Source: CAZTLI01 sp964614375
Lineage (GTDB): Bacteria > Chloroflexota > Anaerolineae > Aggregatilineales > Phototrophicaceae
Length of the DNA: 5,716 nucleotides
Direction: 5' to 3'
Assembly: GCA_964614375.1 (NCBI GenBank)
Contig: CAZTLI010000369.1
Span: forward strand, 1-5,716
Below the pieces are notes generated by a model. That model was not told the origin of the DNA and searched no databases. It saw only the letters and a program-made list of their open reading frames with translations. Shown one piece after another: positions 1-5,716 of the stretch; position 1 is the stretch's first letter, and each line of letters begins with the position of its first letter. The position numbers and the translations under genes were made by a program.

Positions 1-979
1 GTGCGTTACCGAAACCTTCATACACACTGGGATAGGTGATGAAGTGCGCGTGCGGATAGACATCCCACAATGAAAAAACCTTCTTGCCATCCACAGCACC
101 ACGAACCGTTTTGACATAATCGCCAATGAAACGATAGCGAATCTGTGCGCGGTCAGCCTCTTCGCGCAGCCAATCGCCATAGCCACCGGGTTCATCGCCC
201 TCATAACCTGTAATCAGCAAAATCAGTCGTTCGTCGTCCAATTTCCGCACCAGTTCAATCGCTTTTTCAATGGCTTTGCGACGGATAATGCGCGTGGGTT
301 GCAGCACAAGCAGGTCGTCGTCGCTCAAGCCCATTTCCTGTCGGAAGGACAGGGCATAGTCATCGGGAGGGGGAGGGGGATTTTCAAAGTCGAACACATT
401 CGGCAGATAGTGCGCGTTGATGCCATACCATGTCTTCAGCCTGCGCTGCATGATGGTATTGATAACCATGTGCTGAATACAATCCTGCTGCGGCGGAAAG
501 GCTGTGTCCAGAATATCCTGCACGCAGTTGTTCATAAAGCGTTCACGTTCCCAGTAAAAGTCATGATGATGACAAATCGCTGGAATGCGCGTGCGTTCAA
601 TCAGGTCACGGAAAGCGACACCCAGCGGGATGTTAATCGGTATTGTGCTGGAATTTTGAGGGATGAGCAGGTCGATGTCATAGTGTTGAACAAACGCCAT
701 CAACTCGGCACGGATATGGTCGGCCTCTGCAAAAATGCGGTCATAGAATTTTGGCGGTGGCGTGGCATTCTGAAAGGCCAGGTCATAGAGTTCGAGTATC
801 ACCGGGTCGTGCAATCCCATGCGTGGCACAAGGCGGCTTGGAAATTCACTGTCTTCCAGTTCACCCGCGCAGTAAAAACAATTGTGACCCATATCACGCA
901 GTGCATGAGCGACTTTCGTGGTCTCCAGACTGACGCCATCCACACCCGCCAACCGCGTCGAAATAAAGCCGATGTTCAT
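1..979 (-). CDS. GT4-like glycosyltransferase, 3' end cut by window edge
   Basis: Reading the minus strand from ATG at 979 gives 326 uninterrupted codons to the left edge, so the C-terminus is missing. The N-terminus (MNIGFISTRLAGVDGVSLE) is a GT-B first strand followed by a Gly-rich loop. An HHHDFYWER motif sits at about residues 137-145. The second Rossmann domain opens at about 227 with QPTRIIRRKAIEKAIELV, the position of the GT4 donor-phosphate Arg/Lys motif (R230, K235), though Ala follows the Lys where Gly is usual. The visible end, YPSVYEGFGNA (316-326), contains E321, the start of the GT4 EX7E motif. Five prolines (201-205) sit in the interdomain linker. No signal peptide or membrane segment is visible, so it should be cytosolic and use a nucleotide-sugar donor. 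From memory the family resembles mannosylglucosylglycerate-synthase-like enzymes; that assignment is tentative. The start is supported by AAAAAGGTGAT just upstream. It lies 69 bp after the second permease, with a terminator-like hairpin between them. Confidence 0.88.
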   Translation of the reverse strand, partial: MNIGFISTRLAGVDGVSLETTKVAHALRDMGHNCFYCAGELEDSEFPSRLVPRMGLHDPVILELYDLAFQNATPPPKFYDRIFAEADHIRAELMAFVQHYDIDLLIPQNSSTIPINIPLGVAFRDLIERTRIPAICHHHDFYWERERFMNNCVQDILDTAFPPQQDCIQHMVINTIMQRRLKTWYGINAHYLPNVFDFENPPPPPDDYALSFRQEMGLSDDDLLVLQPTRIIRRKAIEKAIELVRKLDDERLILLITGYEGDEPGGYGDWLREEADRAQIRYRFIGDYVKTVRGAVDGKKVFSLWDVYPHAHFITYPSVYEGFGNA

Positions 980-984
980 GTTAA

Positions 985-995
985 ATCACCTTTTT
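985..995 (-). promoter_or_regulatory. Ribosome binding site of the glycosyltransferase
   Basis: The minus strand reads AAAAAGGTGAT, matching the anti-Shine-Dalgarno complement, 5 nt before the ATG at 979. It fixes the start of the glycosyltransferase. Its AAAAAGG part can also pair with the T tract of the upstream terminator-like hairpin. Confidence 0.7.
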
Positions 996-1010
996 GCATG
1001 GTAGCTATCC

Positions 1011-1034
1011 AAAAAGGCGACCATATAGGCCGCC
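1011..1034 (-). terminator. Intrinsic terminator-like hairpin after the second permease
   Basis: On the minus strand GGCGGCC (1034-1028), loop TATAT and GGTCGCC (1022-1016) form a 7-bp GC-rich stem with one G-U pair, followed directly by TTTTT (1015-1011). It begins 14 nt after the stop codon of the second permease. The stem is strong, but the T tract is short (5 T, then GG), so partial termination is plausible. It would mark the end of the transporter operon or reduce transcription into the glycosyltransferase gene. Confidence 0.6.
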
Positions 1035-1048
1035 ACCGTGTAACAGGA

Positions 1049-1957
1049 CTAGCCTTTGACCGCGCCTGCCGTGAGACCTTGCGTTAAAAATCGCTCAAAG
1101 AAGAAGAAGAGGACGATAATCGGGATACTGATAATCACCGACCCGGCCATCAACATCGTTTTGGGGATTTCTTGACTATCCAATTGCTGTAAACCGAGCG
1201 GCAGTGTCCATGCACCGGGCGATTGCAGCAAAAACAGCAGCGCGAACAGGAATTCGTTCCACGCAATCATGAACGTGTACAACGCCACCGACGCTACTGC
1301 CGGAACAGACAGTGGCAGAATGATAATCCAGATAGTGCGGAGGCGTGTGCTGCCGTCGATGAGTGCCGCTTCTTCCAATTCCTTTGGAATCGTCTGGAAG
1401 TAGCTGCGAAGCATATACAGTGCAACAGGCAGCGTACTCGATAGATAGACGATAATGAGTGCGGGCAAACTGCCTCGCCAGCCGAGTTTGGTGTAAACCA
1501 CAAACAGCGGGATACCAATCACAATCGCCGGGAACATATACACCAGCAAAATGCCGCCACTCATTGCCTGCTTCAGTCGGAATTCCAACCGTGTCACTGC
1601 ATACGCGCCGGGAACAGCGAGCAGCAGTGTCAAAATCACTGTCGTGACCGATAAAATCAGACTGTTACCGATGTACAGCAAGAAGTTCTGGTCAACCAGT
1701 ACCGCACGATAGGGTGTCCAGAAATTGCGTAGCTGATCCCATGTTGGCACCATGCGCGTCGGATTGAGAATCACGTCATCTATCGGGCGCAACGAGAGAT
1801 TGAGCATCCAGTAGAAAGGAAAGGCCGTGATAATCAAGAAGAAGATAATGAGCGCCCATTTCAATACACGGGCAATGATTGTCTCGATTTCTTCGCGGGT
1901 ATAGGTCTTCGCCTGAGGTCTGACAACCGCTGCTTGATCAGTAAATTGTGTCGTCAT
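1049..1957 (-). CDS. Carbohydrate ABC transporter permease, MalG/UgpE type
   Basis: A 302-residue inner-membrane permease of the binding-protein-dependent transport family, the usual length for MalG/UgpE/LacG-like subunits. About six membrane segments are visible at roughly residues 32-53, 97-121, 133-156, 165-184, 219-240 and 270-289. The EAA loop that docks on the ATPase is clear at 196-215 (EAALIDGSTRLRTIWIIILP). The C-terminus LTQGLTAGAVKG is typical of MalG-like proteins. The N-terminus has about 30 polar residues before the first helix. The ATG at 1957 lies 2 bp after the stop of the first permease, with AGGAG (1970-1966) inside that gene's end, so translation is probably coupled. It should pair with the first permease to form the channel. 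The substrate cannot be told from the sequence. Confidence 0.95.
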   Translation of the reverse strand: MTTQFTDQAAVVRPQAKTYTREEIETIIARVLKWALIIFFLIITAFPFYWMLNLSLRPIDDVILNPTRMVPTWDQLRNFWTPYRAVLVDQNFLLYIGNSLILSVTTVILTLLLAVPGAYAVTRLEFRLKQAMSGGILLVYMFPAIVIGIPLFVVYTKLGWRGSLPALIIVYLSSTLPVALYMLRSYFQTIPKELEEAALIDGSTRLRTIWIIILPLSVPAVASVALYTFMIAWNEFLFALLFLLQSPGAWTLPLGLQQLDSQEIPKTMLMAGSVIISIPIIVLFFFFERFLTQGLTAGAVKG

Positions 1958-1959
1958 GC

Positions 1960-3357
1960 CTAGCTCTCCTCAACCATAAACCACTTGAAATAGATACCAA
2001 CGACAACGATCAACACCGCCGCAAGCACCAGGGCCACAGCGGAAGAAATGCCGATATTGCTGCGCCCGAATAACTGTTCGTAGATTTCGATTGTGACAAG
2101 TTGCGTATTGGCTGCACCGCCGGTCAGCAGGAATACGTCATCGAATTTATTGAATGTCCAGATGAAACGCAGCACAAACAGCGTCCCGAAGACCGCGCGA
2201 AGCTGGGGCAGGGTGATATAGAGCAGACGTTGACTCGGCGCAGCACCATCCACTTTGCCTGCTTCGTAGATGTCGTCGGGGATGGCCTGTATGCGGGCGA
2301 GAATGAACAGGAACGCAAACGGGAAGTAACGCCACCCTTGAAACAGCACAATCATCAGGAAGGCAGTGGAGGGTGTTGTCAGGAAGTCAGAGCGCTGTCC
2401 ACCTGTCGCGGCGACAAATTCGTTGATGAGGCCAAATTGGGCGTTCAGCAGCAATTTCCAGATGAACACTACCGATACAACTGGCGCGATGTAAGGGAAT
2501 AGCATAAAGCCCCGCACGACATTGCGCCCACGAAATGAATCTTTCACCACCAGCGCCGCTATCAAACCCATGCCAATCGCCAATATCGTGCCAGCGAAGG
2601 TATAGACAAATGTCCTCAGCAGTGTGTTCAAGAAGCGATTCCCGGTCAGTAATGTGTTGAACGACTCGGTGTATTGCCGCTGGGAAGCGTAGATAATGAC
2701 GATGATGAGGGCGATAACCAGTCCCAGCCAACTGCCATTCGAGCGATCACGTCCCAGTCTATCGAACAGCATCCGTCCGATAAACCAGCCTGCAAGCAAC
2801 AGCACCGCGGCAACGACAGTATCGAATGCCGCAGGCCAGAAGGTATCGAAGAATGTTTCGCTGCCCCGGAAGACGCGCGAAAAGTTATCGAGCGTCAAGC
2901 CCTCAAGCGAGAAGATACGTATCGCGGGTAAATCCCCCAATCGCACCGGACGAAACGCCAGCACGACATTCCATATCATAGGGAAGACAACGATCATAGA
3001 CACAATCACCACGGTTGGCATCAACAGTCCATAGGCGAGGTCAGCAGCAGATTGCTGGATACTGACCTGTTCAGCATGTGTGCCCATGCCGACCTTCATG
3101 ACGTTAGCAGCTAATCCAACAAGAGCGAACAGCCCCCATAAGATGAACGCGCCCGTCGCCAAGCCTTGAATGTCGGTGATTTGACCGCTGAGGGCGATGC
3201 CAAAGCCCGCCAGAAAGCCAATCCCTGCGCCAACCATTGCACCCTGTCGGGGATTACGGCTGAGGGCATAGTACAGGTAGAAACCGGGTAGTGCGCCGAC
3301 GATTAGCCAGATGATTGAAAAAAGTATCAGTTCAACTAAAGAGAAATTTTCTAACAT
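1960..3357 (-). CDS. Carbohydrate ABC transporter permease, MalF/UgpA type, enlarged
   Basis: A 465-residue permease whose C-terminal part (about 242-465) is a standard MalF/UgpA core. The EAA loop is at 365-384 (EAGKVDGAAPSQRLLYITLP), and the EIYEQLF segment followed by a final hydrophobic helix (about 438-458) is typical. Ordinary family members are near 290-310 residues. The extra length is in two places: about 105 N-terminal residues with three likely membrane segments (about 7-31, 39-58 and 65-87) ahead of the usual first helix (about 110-135), and roughly 75 residues (about 166-241) with two more hydrophobic stretches (about 178-199 and 211-224) between the LTLDNFSRVF stretch and NTLLRTFVYT. 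MalF of E. coli is also enlarged, but by two N-terminal helices and a soluble periplasmic domain, so this layout is different. The ATG at 3357 is preceded by GGGAG (3369-3365) with a 7-nt spacer. It lies 83 bp after the binding-protein gene. Confidence 0.93.
   Translation of the reverse strand: MLENFSLVELILFSIIWLIVGALPGFYLYYALSRNPRQGAMVGAGIGFLAGFGIALSGQITDIQGLATGAFILWGLFALVGLAANVMKVGMGTHAEQVSIQQSAADLAYGLLMPTVVIVSMIVVFPMIWNVVLAFRPVRLGDLPAIRIFSLEGLTLDNFSRVFRGSETFFDTFWPAAFDTVVAAVLLLAGWFIGRMLFDRLGRDRSNGSWLGLVIALIIVIIYASQRQYTESFNTLLTGNRFLNTLLRTFVYTFAGTILAIGMGLIAALVVKDSFRGRNVVRGFMLFPYIAPVVSVVFIWKLLLNAQFGLINEFVAATGGQRSDFLTTPSTAFLMIVLFQGWRYFPFAFLFILARIQAIPDDIYEAGKVDGAAPSQRLLYITLPQLRAVFGTLFVLRFIWTFNKFDDVFLLTGGAANTQLVTIEIYEQLFGRSNIGISSAVALVLAAVLIVVVGIYFKWFMVEES
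1966..1970 (-). promoter_or_regulatory. Ribosome binding site of the second permease, inside the first permease gene
   Basis: AGGAG on the minus strand lies 8 nt before the ATG at 1957 and within the last codons of the upstream permease gene. This placement suggests translational coupling and equal synthesis of the two permease subunits. Confidence 0.7.
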
Positions 3358-3396
3358 TTTACGGCTCCCATGCTTCAGGGTTACCGGATGTGATTG

Positions 3397-3429
3397 AAAA
3401 AAGAATGGGTGACTGAATTAGTCACCCAT
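3397..3429 (-). terminator. Intrinsic terminator/attenuator between binding protein and permease genes
   Basis: On the minus strand ATGGGTGACT (3429-3420), loop AATTC and AGTCACCCAT (3414-3405) form a perfect 10-bp stem with a 5-nt loop, followed by TCTTTTTT (3404-3397). It starts 11 nt after the TAA of the binding-protein gene. The T tract exists only on the minus-strand side, which fixes its direction. Because the permease genes follow in the same direction with no obvious promoter, it more likely acts as a partial terminator or an mRNA 3'-end stabiliser that raises binding protein over permease, as is common in such operons. Confidence 0.85.
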
Positions 3430-3440
3430 ATCGTACAATC

Positions 3441-4808
3441 TTATTCGGAGAGGCTCAGTTGAATATCCTCAACTTCAAATTGGATTTCGTCTGCGGCCTC
3501 CTGTGCGGTAGCGTTGCCATTGATGACTTCACCTAACCAGCGTGTGACGGGTAGTTCAGTGTAGATACCGCCGACCAACGCCCCTTGACCTTCGTTGAAA
3601 CCCCAGCGGGCGAACCCTGCCGCGCCTTCGATCAAGGTTTGGATAACTTCTTCGCTGTAGTAGTCGCTCAACGGCGCACGACGATCCACACCGGTTTCAA
3701 GCTGGCTCCAACCGTCGATGTAGAGTGTGGGATTGTCGGGTGTACCCCGGTGCATGGGGAACTTGCCTTCTGGCGACGTGCTCAACCAGTCCAGATATCC
3801 ATCTGTCAGCCAGTATTCGACATATGTTATTGCACCAGCCGACCCATTGGTTGTGATACCCATGTTACTGACCTGACCATATTGTACAGGTTCGCTGCCG
3901 CTTGGCCCCACGAACGCCGGGACAATACCGCTGACCGTCGCGAGGAAGGAAGGATCATCGACACATTCTTGACAGTTGGGCAGGGCATTGTCGCGCAATC
4001 CTGCCATTTCATCGAGGATGAATGGTGACCACACAATCATCGCGGCCTGACCTGCGAAGTAGGTCGCACGAGTAGAGACGACATCTTGAACACCCGGCGG
4101 GCCATACTGTGTGACCAGACGGGTATAGAAATCAATCGCCTCGACCATCTGCGGGGTGTTGAGTGTCACTGTACCTGCTTCGTCCGTCAACGAAACGCCG
4201 TTCGCCAGTGCAAAATGTTCGAAGGTCTGCTGTGTGAAGACCGCGCCGGGGTCTGTAGCGGCGACGATGCCATAGAAGTTGTTATCGGGGTCATTGAGGG
4301 CGGCAGCGGCGGCTTCGATAGCTTCAAAGGTCGTTGGTGGCGCAAGGCCGTTGGCTTCAAACAGGTCAGCGCGATAAATCAACAGTTGACCCCAACCGTC
4401 TGTTGGTACTGCCATATATGTGCCATCGCCTGTTCCGACCAGACCGAGGGCGCTGAACGTATCCGCACCCAGATTGTTGATCACGGTAGTTGCGGCGTCT
4501 GCATCAAGGATACCGGCCTGATACCACGCAGCGGTGAAATCTACCGGATGGAAGACGACATCAGGCAGTGTGCCCGCAGCGAGGTTAGCCGTCATCAGGT
4601 TTGGCAGCACGTTTTCGTCGGTCAAAACCAATACGACATTGATGCCAGTGGCTTCGGTGAAGCGGGCGATGATTTCCTGTGTGACCACGACCCGTTCCGG
4701 TTGTGTTTCAGTGCTCCAAAAGGTGATCGTTTCCTGCGCGACGGCGACACCAGATAAACTGGTCAGCGTCAGCAGGACTATCATGACGAGCAGTAAACGT
4801 TTCTTCAT
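3441..4808 (-). CDS. Extracellular sugar-binding protein of an ABC transporter (SBP_bac_1 type)
   Basis: A 455-residue solute-binding protein of the MalE/UgpB-like family, of normal length. A Sec signal peptide is evident: Lys-Lys-Arg at 2-4, a hydrophobic core to about 20, then VAVAQ with likely cleavage near residues 24-25. There is no lipobox cysteine, so it looks secreted rather than lipid-anchored. The mature start ETITFWSTETQPERV and the following FTEATGINVVLV are typical of the first lobe, as are LPDVVFHP (81-88) and the hinge-like YMAVPTDGWGQLLIYRADLF (131-150). The C-terminus (NGNATAQEAADEIQ) is the usual end helix. The only cysteines, C279 and C282 (NCQEC), may form a disulphide. 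An in-frame GTG at 4820 would add four residues, but it lies on the ribosome binding site, so the ATG at 4808 is chosen. The gene heads the transporter genes and follows the LacI-type regulator gene by 88 bp. The ligand is probably a saccharide or related polyol; its identity is not readable. Confidence 0.95.
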   Translation of the reverse strand: MKKRLLLVMIVLLTLTSLSGVAVAQETITFWSTETQPERVVVTQEIIARFTEATGINVVLVLTDENVLPNLMTANLAAGTLPDVVFHPVDFTAAWYQAGILDADAATTVINNLGADTFSALGLVGTGDGTYMAVPTDGWGQLLIYRADLFEANGLAPPTTFEAIEAAAAALNDPDNNFYGIVAATDPGAVFTQQTFEHFALANGVSLTDEAGTVTLNTPQMVEAIDFYTRLVTQYGPPGVQDVVSTRATYFAGQAAMIVWSPFILDEMAGLRDNALPNCQECVDDPSFLATVSGIVPAFVGPSGSEPVQYGQVSNMGITTNGSAGAITYVEYWLTDGYLDWLSTSPEGKFPMHRGTPDNPTLYIDGWSQLETGVDRRAPLSDYYSEEVIQTLIEGAAGFARWGFNEGQGALVGGIYTELPVTRWLGEVINGNATAQEAADEIQFEVEDIQLSLSE

Positions 4809-4813
4809 TTTAT

Positions 4814-4818
4814 CCTCC
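4814..4818 (-). promoter_or_regulatory. Ribosome binding site that decides the binding-protein start
   Basis: GGAGG on the minus strand lies 5 nt before the ATG at 4808. The alternative in-frame GTG (4820-4818) overlaps this site and cannot be served by it, so translation should start at 4808 with MKKRLLL. Confidence 0.8.
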
Positions 4819-4826
4819 ACAAATTG

Positions 4827-4855
4827 AAGATATTGACTCTCTTTAAACGGTTGAA
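4827..4855 (-). promoter_or_regulatory. Weak candidate promoter for the transporter genes
   Basis: On the minus strand TTCAAC (4855-4850) and TATCTT (4832-4827) are 17 bp apart, matching sigma70-type hexamers only loosely (3/6 and 4/6). A second loose pair is TTCACC (4880-4875) and TATTTC (4858-4853), 16 bp apart. Neither is strong. Both overlap the near-palindrome at 4842-4856, which would suit repression. Transcription through from the regulator gene is equally possible, as no terminator is visible between the genes. Confidence 0.2.
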
Positions 4856-4856
4856 A
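4842..4856. promoter_or_regulatory. Candidate LacI-family operator
   Basis: TTTAAAC-G-GTTGAAA is an inverted repeat with 6 of 7 pairs matching around a single central base. It sits between the LacI-type regulator gene and the binding-protein gene, 34 bp upstream of the chosen ATG. LacI-family operators are short AT-flanked palindromes with a central CG or GC-rich step, and this one carries CGG at its centre. The assignment rests on symmetry and position only. Confidence 0.4.
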
Positions 4857-4861
4857 TAACT

Positions 4862-4872
4862 CATCTTAGATG
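4862..4872. repeat. 11-bp perfect palindrome upstream of the binding-protein gene
   Basis: CATCT-T-AGATG is a perfect inverted repeat with a single central base. It lies 5 bp from the candidate operator, on its regulator-gene side. With a one-base loop it is unlikely to be an RNA hairpin, so a protein-binding half-site pair or chance are the options. Confidence 0.35.
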
Positions 4873-4896
4873 TTGGTGAACCCCCTTTCCCTGGTT

Positions 4897-5716
4897 TTAT
4901 CTTGGCGACCCACTTGAAGACCGGATTACCAGTTCCGGGCTGATGAGATGGGTACGAAGGGTCATGGAATTGTTGTTGAGGAGTCGCAGCAATAAATCCA
5001 TTAACTGCTGCCCAATCTCGAAAATAGGCTGGTGGACAGTGGTCAAACCGGGATGGATGTGTTCGGCTGCGGGAACGTCGTCAAACCCGCCGACAGCCAC
5101 ATCATCCCCAACCAGCAGTCCCCGTTCTTGAATGGCGCGCATTACGCCAAAGGCTGCGACATCGTTTCCGGTCATGATTGCCGTAGGCGGGGTAGGGAGG
5201 TCGAGCAGCATGTCAGCCGCGTCGCGCCCGGCTTTCTCTGTCAGACTGGCGTGAATGACCAGAGAATCGTCAATCGGTAGTTGGTACATGCTCAGTGCTT
5301 CGTGGTATCCCTGAAGCCGAAAGTGGGTAAAGGTCAGGTCTTCCGGCGGGGCGATATAGGCGATACGACGGTGACCCAGTTGGATGAAATGTTCGGTGAG
5401 GGCACGTTGTCCGGCGACACCATCGACATCAATATAGACATAATCGTGGTCATCCAACGTGCGACCAAAGACGACAAATGGCATTTGCGTCTCTATCAGA
5501 TAGTCGATACGTCTATCCCTGTGGCGGGTACGCGCAAGGATGAACCCATCCACACGCCGACCAGCGACCATCGTGCGATAACGTTCAACTTCATCGGTTG
5601 AATCGTGTGATGTGCCCAGCAGCAAATCAAACTCGGCGGTAGACGCGCGACTACCTACGCCGGAGACAAATTCACTAAAAAATGGGTCGGTGAAACGAGG
5701 CGCATTGGTGGGGATA
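4897..5716 (-). CDS. LacI-family transcriptional regulator, 5' end cut by window edge
   Basis: The frame is open from the right edge (first full codon at 5715) to TAA at 4899-4897, giving 272 visible residues. This is nearly the whole effector-binding domain, which has a periplasmic-binding-protein-like fold. It begins IPTNAPRFTDPFFSEF, the usual first segment after the hinge, so the DNA-binding helix-turn-helix and hinge (about 60-70 residues) lie beyond the window. Family marks, numbered from the first visible residue, are LGHRRIAYI (about 113-121), FRLQGY (132-137), TGNDVAAFG (182-190), VGGFDD (208-213) and P222 with LTTV (224-227). The TTG at 5625 that opens a shorter reading frame is internal, not the start. 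The gene directly precedes the transporter genes on the same strand and is the likely local repressor, with an imported sugar or derivative as inducer. The effector is not identifiable. Confidence 0.93.
   Translation of the reverse strand, partial: IPTNAPRFTDPFFSEFVSGVGSRASTAEFDLLLGTSHDSTDEVERYRTMVAGRRVDGFILARTRHRDRRIDYLIETQMPFVVFGRTLDDHDYVYIDVDGVAGQRALTEHFIQLGHRRIAYIAPPEDLTFTHFRLQGYHEALSMYQLPIDDSLVIHASLTEKAGRDAADMLLDLPTPPTAIMTGNDVAAFGVMRAIQERGLLVGDDVAVGGFDDVPAAEHIHPGLTTVHQPIFEIGQQLMDLLLRLLNNNSMTLRTHLISPELVIRSSSGSPR

Noticed and set aside
357..380. G-rich run on the plus strand (gggagggggaggggga) as a possible G-quadruplex
   Set aside because: It is explained by a five-proline codon run (CCC/CCT) in the glycosyltransferase linker. 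A quadruplex cannot be excluded, but nothing else supports a function.
981..1001. Tiny minus-strand frame starting at the ATG at 1000 (MQKGDLT) ending at the glycosyltransferase start
   Set aside because: It has only seven codons, no ribosome binding site of its own, and spans the Shine-Dalgarno of the real gene. A coupling leader is conceivable but unsupported.
299..1087. Plus-strand open frame of 262 codons opposite the glycosyltransferase
   Set aside because: It lies antisense to a clearly recognisable GT-B protein, has no family features, and runs across the gap and into the end of the permease gene. It is a frame shadow.
2101..2502. Plus-strand open frame of 133 codons opposite the first permease
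   Set aside because: It is hydrophilic and patternless, and complementary to membrane helices and the EAA loop of a well-supported permease.
4086..4757. Plus-strand open frame of 223 codons opposite the binding-protein gene
   Set aside because: The composition is that of an antisense shadow (many Cys, Arg and Gly, no domain pattern), and the minus strand holds a complete binding protein with signal peptide.
4881..4896. Possible terminator after the regulator gene
   Set aside because: Only a 4-bp AACC/GGTT pairing with a purine-rich loop and no T tract follows the stop codon, too weak to call.
4897..5625. Regulator starting at TTG 5625
   Set aside because: The frame stays open to the window edge and the upstream residues (DPFFSEF region) match the LacI family, so 5625 is internal and the true start is outside the window.

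Overview
The window carries one co-oriented cluster, entirely on the minus strand, so it reads from right to left. In transcription order it holds the 3' part of a LacI-family regulator (cut by the right edge), an extracellular sugar-binding protein, two ABC permeases of the MalF/MalG (UgpA/UgpE) type, and a GT4-like glycosyltransferase cut by the left edge. This is the standard layout of a carbohydrate-uptake ABC operon (CUT1 type) under a local repressor. No ATPase gene is visible; it may lie outside the window or be a shared MsiK/MalK-type ATPase encoded elsewhere. No tRNA, rRNA, mobile element, CRISPR array or origin was seen.

Region by region: 4897-5716 is the effector-binding domain of the LacI-type regulator. 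4809-4896 is the regulator/binding-protein gap, with a 15-bp near-palindrome that could be the operator, an 11-bp perfect palindrome and weak promoter-like hexamers. 3441-4808 is the binding protein; its start is better placed at the ATG at 4808, because the upstream in-frame GTG overlaps the Shine-Dalgarno sequence. 3358-3440 is a gap with a strong intrinsic terminator-like hairpin (10-bp stem plus T tract), probably a partial terminator that keeps binding-protein expression above permease expression. 1960-3357 and 1049-1957 are the permeases, 2 bp apart and probably translationally coupled. 980-1048 is a gap with a second terminator-like hairpin whose T tract can also pair with the next gene's ribosome binding site. 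1-979 is the glycosyltransferase, open to the left edge.

How they may work together: the binding protein captures an oligosaccharide or polyol-type solute outside the cell, the two permeases form the channel, and the regulator probably senses the imported sugar or a derivative. The glycosyltransferase resembles enzymes I associate with glycosylglycerate-type compatible-solute synthesis, but neither its substrate nor that of the transporter can be read from the sequence.

The organism is a mid-GC bacterium. The style of the proteins (binding protein beginning ETITFWSTETQPERV after its signal peptide, enlarged first permease, GT with an HHHDFYWER motif) recalls Chloroflexota, perhaps Anaerolineae; this is an inference from memory of the families and no search was done. 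I did not find a clearly new biological system. The best leads are the two intercistronic hairpins, the candidate operator and the unusual architecture of the first permease.
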